NCBI GenBank assembly: GCA_963739985.1
Contig: CAVUCE010000021.1
Span: 1-64,000, forward strand
Length of the DNA: 64,000 nucleotides
Source of the DNA: CAVUCE01 sp963739985
Lineage (GTDB): Bacteria > Bacteroidota > Ignavibacteria > Ignavibacteriales > Ignavibacteriaceae
Direction of reading: 5' to 3'
Shown here: piece after piece, positions 10,116-21,358 of the stretch
Numbering within the stretch: position 1 is the stretch's first letter
Layout: each line of letters starts with the position of its first letter
Program-made: the position numbers and the translations under genes
Notes under the pieces: generated by a model
Seen by the model: the letters and a program-made list of their open reading frames with translations, nothing else
Database searches by the model: none
Told to the model about the DNA's origin: nothing

Positions 10116-13100
10116 TTACTTAACTTTAATTACCACAAACGTAACATCATCATCGGGCTCTTTATCATCAACCCACGCTGAACCCTGGTTTTTTAAATGC
10201 TCAATTATTTCTTCGGGGCTTTTTTCCGCAACATCTTCAAACACATTTCTAACTCTTTTATATCCGAACATATCTCTTTCGGCATTATGAAGCTCCGGCA
10301 AACCATCGCTTAGCATTAATAAAGTATCGCCTTTCTTTAAGGTAGTTTCTCTCAAATCATAGGGAAATTTATCAATAGCGCCAAGTGGCATTCCTTTGAT
10401 AACATGCTCTTCAACAGTTCTGTCATCTTTTCTATAAATGATAATTGGAGGCATTCCTGCCGATGACATTTTAAGATTATCGCCGCTAATCTTAAGCATT
10501 GCAAGACACATAGACAGCATATGGAAATTCATTTGCTTTATGCATCTGGACATTTCGTGAAACGTATAAATAATATCGGGATTTGAAGCATAACTGTTAA
10601 ACAAAGATTTAGCTGCCGTTACCATTGTACCGGCTTTCATTCCGTGTCCTGTTGCGTCGCCTAAAACCACGGTTAATGTTCCGTCCATTGCTACGTGGAA
10701 ATCATAATAATCTCCGCCGACTTCAGTTGCCGTTTTCATATACACGGCAATGTCAAGGTGCGGGAGATCGGGTAAGTTTTTAGGAAGCAAAGATAATTGA
10801 AGCTGTCTAGCTTCTTCAAGTTCTTTCGTTTTCCTCTGGTTTTCTAATTCAAGAGCGCGGCTTTCCGCTTCCAAAGCTTTTGCCTGCAAGTTCTGCCGTT
10901 TGAGCTCTCAATTCCATTTCATTAATTTTTTGTCTTTCTCTTTCTTTAGAAAATAGTCTTCTTCTTTGTATTCGATCAACTGAAAAAACAAATCCAACAA
11001 ATAGTAAAAAGTATCCTGCGTATGCCCAGCCTGGTTCTCCACCATGGCGGTAGAATAATAATGCTAATTGATTTTCCGGTTTCATTCCAAACTCCGTCGC
11101 AGTTAGCAGCTTTAACTTTAAATACATATTTGCCGGGATCTAAGATTTGTATAAATAGCAAAAGGCCGATTATCATAATTCCAATCTTTATCGTAGCCTT
11201 GAAGAAAGTGTGCGTATTTATTTTTGTTTGGCCTTGAATAATGTAGAGCGGCGAAATCAAACGAGATATCGTTTTGAGAACTGCCAAGAGTTATTTTTTT
11301 AGCATCCATTACCGGGCTGTTAAGCGGATTATCATCTCCCATTGCTGTTACCGGATTTATTGGAAATGCTAATATCTGTAATCTGAACTATTGGCGGAAG
11401 GCTGTTAAACTTATTGGTTGAAAACTCCGTTAATCCCTGATCCCCGCCAAAATAGTATTTTCCATTATTTGCATGTAAAGCCACCAATGGATTAAAATAA
11501 GTTCCGCCAACACCATCCTGAGTATCATAATTAACAAAAGTTACTCTGCCTGTGGATTTATCAATTGTCATTCTTGAAATTCCATTATTTGAAGAAATCC
11601 AAAGACTGCCGGAATCATCTTTTAAAATAGAAGCCAGAGTATTTGTAGGGAGTCCGTCTTTATCTGTGTAAACAGTAATTTTTTCTGTTGCCGGATCAAA
11701 TTTGTCAAGCCCTCTATTAGTAGTCAGCCACAGTATTCCATTTTCATCTTCAAAAATATCGTTTATTGTATTATCACTTAATGTGTTTTTAATTTTGGAT
11801 TGGCTTTATAATATTTTACTTCGGAAGTTTCAGGATTATATTTTGTTAAGCCTTTAGCGTCCGATCCAATCCAGATTATACCATTTTTTGAAATATGTAT
11901 TGATCTAATATTAAAACCGCTTGTCAGTAGCTGTTTTCTTAAATTTCCGAATAAGTTTACAGCAAGTTGATCTTCTTTTTCGTCAAGTTTTATCACTTGA
12001 ATTCCCCATAAAGATGAATCGGCAGGCGGCTGGGCGTTCCACTTTCCGTACGAATGAGAATCGTCGGATTTATATCTTACTTTATAAATACCGGGAATTA
12101 ATTTAACAAGGCCGATAGTAATTCTGTTTTTGGTTGCCCCGCCAAGATAGTAGCTTTTACTGAAGCTTTTTGAAGTCCAGACCGTATCGCCTTTTTGATT
12201 TTCTATCCAGCCAAAATCAAAGTTGATCGGCGATGTTGTACTCAAGCCTTCTCCGCCTGATACACAAATGTAATTACCTGGTTTATCTATCACCAATTCC
12301 TTCGTTAAATCTTTATTGTCACCGACTTTTAATATCGATTGAAGAACAGATTTAGAATGTTCTTTAGAACGAATTAAGTTCATTATTTTTTCAGGATATT
12401 CTCTAGAGTCTTCACTGTAAATCCTTTCAATTTTTTTTGTAGCCGGATCATAAATATTCAAACCGAAGTTAGTACCGATCCACAATTTACCATAGCGATC
12501 ACGTTTAATAACACGGACAAGATCGTTTGACAGACTTTCTGTATTTGATGAATCGTATCGGGAAATAAGCTGGAAAGTTCCGTTTGGATAATATTTATAT
12601 AATCCGCCGCCCCACGATCCAAGATAAAGCGATCCGTCATTATTTTCTAAAATAGACCTTACTGATCCTCCAAACATATCTCCCTTAAAGTTTACATTTA
12701 TTCTCTCAAATTTGTGCTGATCAGGATAAAATTTATCGAAACCTGCGCCTCTGGTACCTACGTAAATCAAATCTTTATGGATCTTTGATTGATATAGTGC
12801 AAAGATTTCCGTTCCGCTTAAGCTATTCTTATTATCCGGATTGTATTTATAGTTTACAAAAGGTTCCCTCGTTGGATCATATTTATATATTCCATAAAGT
12901 GGAGTTCCTATCCACATCATACCGGATTTATCCGAACACAATGAGACAACGCCTTCTCCCAGAAGACTTCCTCGTGTGGTTGCAATGCTATTATTTGTGA
13001 AATTTACTTTCTTAAATTTGTTGGAAATCCCCTCAAACTTTAATAGTCCGCTTGAAGATGTTCCGATCCATAAATTTCCATCTTTGTCTTGAGTTATTCC

Positions 13101-13961
13101 CGGAAAAAAAGCATTGTTGTTAACAACTTTTGTATCAAAAGTATAAACAGTATTTAAGGTGTTATCCTTAGAGTTAAACTTATAAATTCCCTTTTCTGTT
13201 AAAATCCAAAGAAAACCATTCGGATCCGCAAATAAACCGCTTCCTCTTTCGTGAAAATTAATGTATGGATAAGAATCGTCCGCGGATTTAAAATCTGCTT
13301 CTTTCAATAATTTTTTTGTAGAATCATAGTAACAAAGTCCGTGTTTCCAACTGATAAACCACATTTTGCCGTCGTATTCACAAAAACCTTTTAGCACATT
13401 AAAAAAGTTGTTGTTAACATTTATTCCCGATGAATCAAAAGGAATAGACACAAATTGATCTAATTTACGGTCAAGCCTTAAAAGGCCACCCCCAACAGTT
13501 GCAGCCCAAATGTTATTTTTTGAATCACAGTAAATTTCTACTGTTTTAGGAGTGCCGCTTCTGAAGTTTCCGGCAAATTTATTTAAGTTATAATTTTTAA
13601 AGTTCCCGGTATATCTGTTTAGCATTGAAACGCCGCCCCAATTTGCAACCCAGATGTTTTTATCTTTATCTTCGGCAATGTCAAATAATCTATTATCTAT
13701 AATTGTTTTGTCATCACCAATTTCGTTTTTATAAACCTTAAATTTTTGTCCGTCGTACCTATCAAGTCCGTTTTGAGTAGCAAACCACATAAAGCCGTAA
13801 GAATCCTGGATTATGGACATGATCTGGTTATCCGATAAACCATTGGAAATTGTAATATGTTCTGTGTTTATTACTTCTTGTGCATTGCTAATAAAGGGGC
13901 AGAAAAGGAGGCTGATGATTATTAAAAAAATTCCCCGGTTAAAATTATTTAAACTAGCCAT
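10116..13961 (-). CDS. Propeller-sensor SpoIIE/PP2C phosphatase (five frameshifts)
   Basis: The frame runs intact from the ATG at 13961 (AAGGAG eight bases upstream) to about 11790. It covers the signal peptide (ending SNAQ), propeller blades and the inserted beta-rich domain (about residues 524-667). The rest is split by a one-base deletion in an A run near 11787 and four one-base insertions near 11351, 11142, 11031 and 10889. Correcting them against the first gene of the window (1-3227) restores the last blades, a Y_Y_Y domain (YTNLDPGKYVFKVKAAN), a TM helix, a coiled coil and an intact PP2C (10889-10116) with GGDYYDF, GDATGHGMKAG, MLSDGLPEL and DDDVTFVVIKVK. The clustering of lesions in under 1 kb is striking. 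They could be poor consensus or real decay; the perfect coding quality between lesions favours consensus error. Confidence 0.7.
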
Positions 13962-14128
13962 CTTATCTCCTTCGTAAATTGTTTTCGTTTTGCAAAAAGG
14001 ATATAGAAAAGAATTATCCGCGATAATTTAATTTATCAAATAAAATATTTATAAAAAGAAAAATTTTATTTTAGTTCTTACTTATTTAATCGATCAACGA
14101 AAAACTGCGCTGAATATGACAAGTTTGC

Positions 14129-17100
14129 TTACTTTACTTTGATAACTACAAATGTTACATCATCATCCGGTTCTTTATTATTTGCCCATTTTGAACCTTT
14201 ATTTTTAAGTGTGTTGATGATTTCTATCGCACTTTTAGTTCCTATTTTTGTAAATGTATCTACAAATCTTTCATATCCATAGAGTTCATCATTTTCATTA
14301 TGAAGTTCCGGGAATCCGTCGCTCATCATCAAAACAACATCTCCATGATTCATTTCTATTTCATCAACCTTATACTTAACCTTAAGCATAGCACCCAAAG
14401 GAAAATTGTTTCCCCCGAGTTCTATGATTTCACCGCTATTCTTTCGATAATAATAAACCGGCGGCATACCGGCATTCAGCACTTTCAAGCGATTTGCGGA
14501 GATATTAACCATAGCAAAAGCAACCATCATTCTTTTAAGATTCGCATTTTTAATTGCTGTATTTGATGAAATAAAAAAGTCTTGAATATCTGTATCTGAT
14601 GAATTTGCTACGAATAAAGATTTTATCATTGTAACCAGGGTACCGGCTTTCATTCCATGTCCTGTCGCATCACCGATTGCTATATTTATGGAGTCGTCAT
14701 TTTTGTGATAAGAAAAATCATAATAATCCCCGCCGACTTCAGTAGCTGTCTGCATATAAACTTTAATATCTAATCCGGGATGTTCAGGAATTTGTTTTGG
14801 CAGCATAGCAAGCTGAAGTTCTCTTGCTTCTTCTAATTCAACAGCCTTACGTTTGTTTTCAGTTTCTAATTGCCCATTCTTTATTTGTAACTCATTCGAA
14901 AGTTTATTAAGCTCCTTAAAAGCAGATTCAACACGGTTAAAATCTTCATAACGTGCATAAGCAATGGAGAAAGCTTCAGCTAAAGTTTGTACTAATTCAA
15001 TACTTTCTTCAGAAAGAGGAGATGAGTTTCCGACGTAAAGCATTCCCTGGGTGAATGGAACAAAGTGCAAATCCAATGATTCAGGTGGATTTGCAGAGCC
15101 TTGATATGTTTCAGCATCTATTACTTGTCCAAGCTCCATCATGGAGTTTGTCCAATTTATAAAACCTTGTTCGTCCCAATGTTCTTTGTATAAATTTTTA
15201 CTTCGCCAAAATTTTACAACATTGCTTGTTAACGAATTAGCATCAAATGGTAAATTTAATACACCAAGAGATTTTCCCTCCGGTGTAGTTAAATAAACAT
15301 GTGTTACTTCATTATCTTCATTAACAATAAATACGCCGCATCGTATAAAAGGAACCTCAAGTGTTTTAAGTTCGCGCCAAATAATCGGTGTAATTCGATT
15401 AAGATCTTCAGTGGTTCTCATACTCGCAATTTCGCCGCGTACTCTATCTAGAGATGCCTGTTTAATAGCTTCTCTTGCTTGTGCTTCTGCTTTTTGGAGA
15501 TCCAGAAAACGGCGATAGGTTAAATTGAATACATCTGCAAAACGTTCCAGTAATTTTATTGATTCTTTTGGTAATGGTTCTGGAGTAGTTGTTAATATCA
15601 TACCTTGAGAGAAGAAAGCCACACTATGTATTCGATGTTCCTTTACTAACTCGTCTTTTATTGTCATACCCATTACTTCGCGCACATACCGGATCCAGTC
15701 ATTTAATTCTTTTCCGCTCAAGTCAATTACAATTGATTTCTTTTTTTCTTTCCATGCATCATATACTCGTTTTCCTGTAGTCGGCTCATCAAGACTTGCA
15801 TTAAAGTGATGACTGATCTTAATACCTTGTTGATCTGTAGCCCAGACTTCAAGAATATTATCTGCTTCTTTAATAAGACAGATATTTATCCGTTCAGGTG
15901 TAACTCCAAGATCTTTCATTTGCTGAAAGAGGATTGCTGCCGTTTCAGCCAGTTCATCGCTTTGGTGCATAGCCATAGTACGAGCTCTTACTCGTTCCAG
16001 CGCCAGTTGTATTTCAGCTTCACGTGCATGTTTTTCTGCTTTTTGCAGATCAAGAAAGCGAATATAGGTCTGCTCGAATGCAGCAGCAAAACGTTTTACT
16101 ATTTCCTTCTGTTCTTCACTAAAACGTTCAAGATTATAACGCACGATGTCAATTCCTGAGTGCTTATGAAACCAGCCAATAATAGCCATGCCTTCAGCAT
16201 TTTGGATCATTTTTTTTCTATTAGGCGGAACAGGCTGAATTTTGAATATACAACTGAAAAAGGCATCCTTTTCTTCTTTGTTTAATAAATAATCCAAAAA
16301 TCCTTCTCCGGGATAATTAAAAGCGTTATATAATTTTTCAAATATCGGCAAGTCTGAATACGGTAAATGATATAATTCCGGGTAAATGTCTTCTCCTACC
16401 GAGGCCCAGAAATAAACATCTTTGGAAGAATCCGGGTTTAGCTGGATATTGACAGAATCAATATCTTTTAAAAGATTTCGAAATTCTTTGTAGAGCAATC
16501 TAACTACATCTTTTAACTCATCACTTTTATGCATCCCCATGGAACGGCTTCTAACTCTTTCCAGTGCCGCTTCAAACTGTGCTTCTCTTGCCTGGGCTTC
16601 CGCCTGAAGAAGGTCATTGAAACGAGTATATGTTAGATTAAATACATCCGCAAATCGCCTCAAAACAATTTTGGATTCTTTCGGGTAAGGAGATTCTCTG
16701 AACGCAAATAGTCCGCCTGCCTGGAATTGGGTTGCATAGTAGTATTGCTTTAGTCCTTCGTTTCCGGTTATTTTTGATTGTGATTCAGGTAATTTAAAAT
16801 TTACACCTAAAAGGGATTTATAATAATTGGTTAAATCATCTCCTTCCAGCACATATAAAAAATCAGTGTTGTTCTCCCATGCATTAAAAGCTCCCTGGAG
16901 CATGGGATGAATATCCATTGATTCGTCTCCCGACACCTGCATAGTGTTTTTACCTTCAGATATAGTTGTTGTATAAACATCGGCAGTACGTTTTTCTTTA
17001 TTCAAAATCCCAATTCCACAGCGGATCATCCCCAGATTTAATTTATCGAGCTCATCAAAAACTATTTTTACAGCATCAGACAGGTCTTCACTTTTCTGCA

Positions 17101-18232
17101 TGGCCATGGTCCGGGCACGGACGCGCTCCAAGGCAAGTTGTATTTCAGACTCGCGGGCCTGTGCTTCCGCTTTTTGGAGATCAAGGAAACGGGTGTAGGA
17201 CTGCTCAAAGACCGCTCCAAATCGTCTGAATATCGCATTATCCTCAGCATTGAATTCATTCAAACCATTATGCTGAAAGAGAAGGATCGAGTTTTTATGG
17301 ATCACGTAGGATTTTATCAAACCGGGGGTATGAAGAAGGACTGTTTGTCTTTCCTTTGGAATCCTCCCGAAGTCGGAGTACTTGAAAAGTAATCTGAAAT
17401 ACCGGTTTTTTTCGGCCTTTAAGTATTTTTCCGTATAAAAATTTTGTCCCTTCTTGAGTGCTTCAGATAGCATGAACCAGGTCGGATGATCAAAATACGG
17501 GACATGAAATTTTTGGAGGTAATCCACCCCTTCGACCGTGATCCAAATATTTAAACCCTCTTCAGGATTTGAAAAATCAGTAACTATTTGTGTCGCGTCA
17601 ACAAATTGAATTCCTAATCCCTTGATCTCTTTATCAAGCAGTCGAACAACTTCGACTAATTCCCTACTATGGAGCATCGCCATAGACCTGGCTCTAACTC
17701 TTTCCAGTGCCGCTTCAATTTCAAGTTCACGGTTTTTATTCTGAAGTTCTGCGGTTTTTTCATCTACAAGCTTCTGCAGTTCCTCCATTTTTTTCTTCCA
17801 TTCGTCAATATGCCATGTGTCGCCGTCGGTTTCCACACCGGTTGAGCCGTGCATATAAACTACTTTCCACCGCTCATTAATAAATTCAAATATTATTGAA
17901 AGTCGGAGTTTTAATACGTTTTTTCCCTCATCGGTTTTTATTGTGACCTCAATCTCATCTGTAAATATTGCAGAATCCTCTGCGGGACTAATTCTGCGAT
18001 GAACCGGCTTTGCATCAATTGATATTTCAATTCCGGCACTCTGTTCCCGCTGATCGATAACTAGCTGTCGCAGCCTGTTGATGTCATTTATCTTTTCATC
18101 AACAGTTGAACCGTAACCGGTAACATCTTTTACCGCTAAATCGTTTATTGAATCTAACGGTAGATCTCCCAGCATTAAATCCATAAACGTATTATAAGTT
18201 TCGTTCAATGATTTTTGCTTTTCTGGTGTCAT
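14129..18232 (-). CDS. Soluble multi-sensor SpoIIE/PP2C phosphatase with five tandem repeats
   Basis: The 1367-residue protein has no signal peptide or TM helix. Order seen: a SnoaL/NTF2-like domain (about 1-145), a coiled coil, and five GAF-like sensor repeats of about 187 residues. Each repeat opens with a helix of the type ALERVRARTMAM (near residues 173, 365, 554, 742 and 927) and closes with RFADVFNLTYxRFLDLQKAEAQARE. A second coiled coil (KRKAVELEEARELQLAMLP) leads to a PP2C domain (about 1155-1367) with GGDYYDFS, GDATGHGMKAG, MMSDGFPEL and DDDVTFVVIKVK. The ALERVRARTMAM modules are known from Bacteroidota sensor proteins; ligands are not known. It starts 50 bases after the nine-gene DUF6090 array on the same strand, so cotranscription is likely. 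Confidence 0.88.
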   Translation of the reverse strand: MTPEKQKSLNETYNTFMDLMLGDLPLDSINDLAVKDVTGYGSTVDEKINDINRLRQLVIDQREQSAGIEISIDAKPVHRRISPAEDSAIFTDEIEVTIKTDEGKNVLKLRLSIIFEFINERWKVVYMHGSTGVETDGDTWHIDEWKKKMEELQKLVDEKTAELQNKNRELEIEAALERVRARSMAMLHSRELVEVVRLLDKEIKGLGIQFVDATQIVTDFSNPEEGLNIWITVEGVDYLQKFHVPYFDHPTWFMLSEALKKGQNFYTEKYLKAEKNRYFRLLFKYSDFGRIPKERQTVLLHTPGLIKSYVIHKNSILLFQHNGLNEFNAEDNAIFRRFGAVFEQSYTRFLDLQKAEAQARESEIQLALERVRARTMAMQKSEDLSDAVKIVFDELDKLNLGMIRCGIGILNKEKRTADVYTTTISEGKNTMQVSGDESMDIHPMLQGAFNAWENNTDFLYVLEGDDLTNYYKSLLGVNFKLPESQSKITGNEGLKQYYYATQFQAGGLFAFRESPYPKESKIVLRRFADVFNLTYTRFNDLLQAEAQAREAQFEAALERVRSRSMGMHKSDELKDVVRLLYKEFRNLLKDIDSVNIQLNPDSSKDVYFWASVGEDIYPELYHLPYSDLPIFEKLYNAFNYPGEGFLDYLLNKEEKDAFFSCIFKIQPVPPNRKKMIQNAEGMAIIGWFHKHSGIDIVRYNLERFSEEQKEIVKRFAAAFEQTYIRFLDLQKAEKHAREAEIQLALERVRARTMAMHQSDELAETAAILFQQMKDLGVTPERINICLIKEADNILEVWATDQQGIKISHHFNASLDEPTTGKRVYDAWKEKKKSIVIDLSGKELNDWIRYVREVMGMTIKDELVKEHRIHSVAFFSQGMILTTTPEPLPKESIKLLERFADVFNLTYRRFLDLQKAEAQAREAIKQASLDRVRGEIASMRTTEDLNRITPIIWRELKTLEVPFIRCGVFIVNEDNEVTHVYLTTPEGKSLGVLNLPFDANSLTSNVVKFWRSKNLYKEHWDEQGFINWTNSMMELGQVIDAETYQGSANPPESLDLHFVPFTQGMLYVGNSSPLSEESIELVQTLAEAFSIAYARYEDFNRVESAFKELNKLSNELQIKNGQLETENKRKAVELEEARELQLAMLPKQIPEHPGLDIKVYMQTATEVGGDYYDFSYHKNDDSINIAIGDATGHGMKAGTLVTMIKSLFVANSSDTDIQDFFISSNTAIKNANLKRMMVAFAMVNISANRLKVLNAGMPPVYYYRKNSGEIIELGGNNFPLGAMLKVKYKVDEIEMNHGDVVLMMSDGFPELHNENDELYGYERFVDTFTKIGTKSAIEIINTLKNKGSKWANNKEPDDDVTFVVIKVK

Positions 18233-18282
18233 AATTTTATATCAATTATTTGTTTTCAATCCCGGTTTATTGTCGGGTTTTT

Positions 18283-18993
18283 CTAAAGAATTTTATGATT
18301 TATTTTTTTTAATATACCATCAATTTCGATAAGTGTATCTTTTAACACTCCGCGATACCATTTCAGTATTAAATAGTGATAGTACAGATCATCTATAATT
18401 TCAGAAAACCTGTCATTATCTTTTACATGATAATTTTCTGTTCGATATTCGTGAATATATTTTTTCCTCAAATAATCCCACCTATCATTAAGGATATTGC
18501 TGTCATCCATTAATCTTGTGTAAGTTGAATTATATAGTTTTATCAGTGCGCTGGTAATCTCTTTGTTTTTGTAGTTATTTAACATATTACCCGATAAAGC
18601 TGATTGAAAAGATCCGGAAACAGGATAAAATGTGCGCGCTCCTTTTGTTGATAAATAAATTTGAAATAAAGAATCAACGAAATTTTTATTTTCACTATGA
18701 GTTTTTTGAAAATCAATTTTACTTAGTAAATCATATGCTTCTACCTTTGACTTCGATTTCTTTAAAATAAATTCGATGTAATTCTTATCCTGTGTAAGGT
18801 CTTTTTTTACACCTGCCATAAATTCTGTCTCAGCAATATTTTGTTTTCTTAATTCATTCCAGTTGTTAACTTGAAGTGCAATTAATATTCCGATTACAAC
18901 AAGTAAAATTTCACCAATGGCATAGCGTAGATAAGCCATTACTTTGTTTTCGGAAGCGAGTTTTTGACGTATGTTTCTAAAGAATCTTGCCAT
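18283..18993 (-). CDS. DUF6090 family membrane protein, array member 9 (last)
   Basis: The 236-residue protein starts MARFFRNIRQKLASENKVMA; the second residue differs from the MKIFRN used by most members. One TM helix at about 24-44 (EILLVVIGILIALQVNNW). The C-terminal domain has FQSALSGNMLNNYKNKEITSALIKLYNS in the position of the array's central motif and ends EIDGILKKINHKIL. Its ATG shares one base with the preceding gene's TAA (TAATG), a sign of translational coupling. It is the last array gene, 50 bases before the multi-sensor phosphatase. Function unknown. Confidence 0.8.
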   Translation of the reverse strand: MARFFRNIRQKLASENKVMAYLRYAIGEILLVVIGILIALQVNNWNELRKQNIAETEFMAGVKKDLTQDKNYIEFILKKSKSKVEAYDLLSKIDFQKTHSENKNFVDSLFQIYLSTKGARTFYPVSGSFQSALSGNMLNNYKNKEITSALIKLYNSTYTRLMDDSNILNDRWDYLRKKYIHEYRTENYHVKDNDRFSEIIDDLYYHYLILKWYRGVLKDTLIEIDGILKKINHKIL

Positions 18994-19781
18994 TATTTTT
19001 TTAGTTCCTTGTCTATCAGTTTTAAAATTTCAACAATACGTTTTCTTAAGCTTTCCGATTGAATATTTGTCAGTTTACTGTAAGATGCACAATTAGCTAT
19101 ATCATCTTCAAATGTCGGACTGTCTAATAATTTTGATGTATCAAACTTTCTGCTGGAATTTTTTATATCAAATTTCATCGTTGGGTTTTTATCTAATTCA
19201 AAAGATTGTAAAGTGTTGTTTTTCCAGAATTGATTTACTAAGGTTCTAAAAGAACTATACTTTAAAAGTGTTGGCCTGTAATAATTATCTGAATAATTTT
19301 TCCACGAAACTTCTTCTTCCGTAACCTGTATTATATCGGTTGTCCAGCGAGACAACATTGCTTTCAATTTGTTATTACGTAGAAGCAATATTCTATTTGA
19401 GCTGGAGATATTATCTTCTATGGGATCAAAAGTCGGGCTGATCAAGGTCGGTAAAATTTGTGTTATAACACTGTCTTTGTTTCTCTCTTCCGGATGGTCT
19501 TTATAATACAGCAGTTTCAATGATGCTGAAATCATACTTTTACGAATAGAAATTTTTTGGTCCAATTGATCCAGGTTACTTTGGAATTCTGATTTCAACT
19601 GCTTTAACAAAGCAATTTCTTCGATATGGTTTTTCCTGGCTTCATTCCAATTATTAATCTGAAGTGCAATTAGAATTCCAATAACAACAAGAAGTATTTC
19701 ACCAATTGCATAGCGCAAATACGCCATAACTTTATTTTCAGCTGCAAGTTTTTGGCGGATGTTTCTAAAGAGTTTCATCAT
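18993..19781 (-). CDS. DUF6090 family membrane protein, array member 8
   Basis: The 262-residue protein starts MMKLFRNIRQKLAAENKVMA, followed by the TM helix and NNWNEARK. The variable domain has a charged helix after the membrane segment (IEEIALLKQLKSEFQSNLDQLDQKI). The array's central motif survives only weakly (SSSNRILLLRNNKLKAMLSRW). It ends RIVEILKLIDKELKK, which matches the shared C-terminal helix. It overlaps the preceding gene by four bases (ATGA) and shares one base with the next. The predicted topology is N-in with the C-terminal domain outside the membrane, inferred from the basic N-terminus. Confidence 0.8.
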   Translation of the reverse strand: MMKLFRNIRQKLAAENKVMAYLRYAIGEILLVVIGILIALQINNWNEARKNHIEEIALLKQLKSEFQSNLDQLDQKISIRKSMISASLKLLYYKDHPEERNKDSVITQILPTLISPTFDPIEDNISSSNRILLLRNNKLKAMLSRWTTDIIQVTEEEVSWKNYSDNYYRPTLLKYSSFRTLVNQFWKNNTLQSFELDKNPTMKFDIKNSSRKFDTSKLLDSPTFEDDIANCASYSKLTNIQSESLRKRIVEILKLIDKELKK

Positions 19782-20539
19782 TCGTTTTCTTTTAGTTCTT
19801 TTTCCATAAGTGCTAATATTTCAACCGTTAATTTTTGGGCTTTTATTTGTTTTTCTTTTAGTTCTAATAAAAAATTAATGTGGTTCTCGGTCATGTTTTC
19901 AAATTGTACATCATTCAATAGTGCTCTATTATCTTTATCAAAACCCGATTTTGGGAACTTAAACCCCGAAAAAGAATTGCTTACTTCATCTGCATTGAGC
20001 CAACTGCCGTGTTTTATGACATAATTTATAATATCTGAATTGAAATTTGTTAACAGTTCTTCTCTGTATTTTATATAGTCCAGGACCGGTTTCCACGACG
20101 ACAATTTGTTCCTCAATTGGGCACTACTTATAATATTCAATCGACCGGAGTTTATTAAATCGTCAAAAAAACCGTTTTGAGGATAGTAATGCGGCGTGGT
20201 TACCAGGTTACTCATTAGTTTATTGAAGTCACCTTCTGTTTTAGGCTTTGGCTTTGCACCTGTATGGTTGAGGATTTCCATGCTTTGTTCAACAAAAAAA
20301 TTGGTCTTTAAAATAAGAGAGTCTAACTGCTTTTTGTTATAGCTGAAATCTTGTTTGAGATTTATAAGTGCATTGTGCTCTTCCGCTTCCTGGTTTTTAT
20401 TTTTATTCCAATTGTTAACTTGTAACGCAATTAAAATGCCTATTACAACTAAAAGTATTTCACCAATTGCATAACGCAAGTATGCAGCAACTTTGTTTTT
20501 GGAAGCAAGTTTTTGCCGGATGTTTCTAAATATTTTCAT
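19778..20539 (-). CDS. DUF6090 family membrane protein, array member 7
   Basis: The 253-residue protein starts MKIFRNIRQKLASKNKVAAYLRYAIG and has one TM helix. After a coiled stretch (NLKQDFSYNKKQLDSLILKT) comes the central motif FDDLINSGRLNIISSAQLRNKL, a clean example of the shared 'L..SG.L..I....L...L' pattern. The protein ends EILALMEKELKENE. It overlaps the next gene by four bases and its own start touches the upstream stop by one base. No catalytic motif is visible. Confidence 0.8.
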   Translation of the reverse strand: MKIFRNIRQKLASKNKVAAYLRYAIGEILLVVIGILIALQVNNWNKNKNQEAEEHNALINLKQDFSYNKKQLDSLILKTNFFVEQSMEILNHTGAKPKPKTEGDFNKLMSNLVTTPHYYPQNGFFDDLINSGRLNIISSAQLRNKLSSWKPVLDYIKYREELLTNFNSDIINYVIKHGSWLNADEVSNSFSGFKFPKSGFDKDNRALLNDVQFENMTENHINFLLELKEKQIKAQKLTVEILALMEKELKENE

Positions 20540-21348
20540 TATTTGTTTAATTCTGTTTCAATATGTTTTATCAGTTGTGTTGCCTTTGCCTTTAACTCTT
20601 CATCGCCTGCTTTTTGGAGATCGGACAAACCTTTTCTAAAAACAATATCATTAATGAACTCCAGTCTCAATTTTGGCTCATTTAGATTTTGAATTGCAAT
20701 GGTTTTTAGATTATTGTCTTTAACAGTAATAGTAGTAATAAAATTCACTGATAAAATATCTTGAAATTTTTTTCTCATTCTTTTGGAATAAGAGGAAAAT
20801 GCAAAGTTGCTGTACTTTATCACCTTTCTTACAACAATCTGGTCTACCAGATTGGTGTTATTATTAACTGTATTCGCGGCGAATCCTTCTATAAAACGGT
20901 TAAATTCAATAAGTTCTTTTTTTAGTGATTCATTATCAATAATATTGATATCCCCCGAATTTATCATTTCTAAAAGGGTTGTATTGGCGTTGGTAAAGGT
21001 CATTCTTATGCTTAGGTCGTTTACTTTGGGAAATATGGAATCCATTTTTTTGAAACCGTTGTATTGCTCATAATGTGCTATTATGGCTTTGCAATCAGCT
21101 ATAATGATATCTTCAAAATCGATATAGCTGTCCTGGTAATGTATTTGTTTTTTTAGATCAATACTTAAATTCTGCAGATAGATGGTTTCCTGTTTTTTTT
21201 GTTTCTGGTTTTCATTCCAATTATTTACTTGAAGTGCAATTAAAATTCCAATTACTACAAGTACAATTTCACCAATTGCATAACGCAAGTATTTTGCAAC
21301 ACTATTTTCTGCTGCGAGTTTTTGCCTGACGTTTCTAAATATTTTCAT
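20539..21348 (-). CDS. DUF6090 family membrane protein, array member 6
   Basis: The 269-residue protein starts MKIFRNVRQKLAAENSVAKYLRYAIG and has one TM helix (EIVLVVIGILIALQVNNW). The central motif reads LLEMINSGDINIIDNESLKKELIEF. The C-terminal part carries FINDIVFRKGLSDLQKAGDEELKAKA and ends LIKHIETELNK, the best match to the array's C-terminal consensus. It lies 10 bases after the long member 5 and shares one base with member 7. Confidence 0.8.
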   Translation of the reverse strand: MKIFRNVRQKLAAENSVAKYLRYAIGEIVLVVIGILIALQVNNWNENQKQKKQETIYLQNLSIDLKKQIHYQDSYIDFEDIIIADCKAIIAHYEQYNGFKKMDSIFPKVNDLSIRMTFTNANTTLLEMINSGDINIIDNESLKKELIEFNRFIEGFAANTVNNNTNLVDQIVVRKVIKYSNFAFSSYSKRMRKKFQDILSVNFITTITVKDNNLKTIAIQNLNEPKLRLEFINDIVFRKGLSDLQKAGDEELKAKATQLIKHIETELNK

Positions 21349-21358
21349 TGATAAACTT

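Noticed and set aside
10116..13961. Programmed frameshifting in the phosphatase genes
   Set aside because: Five shifts in one gene, no conserved slippery heptamer or stimulatory structure, and intact paralogues next door. Error or decay explains it better.
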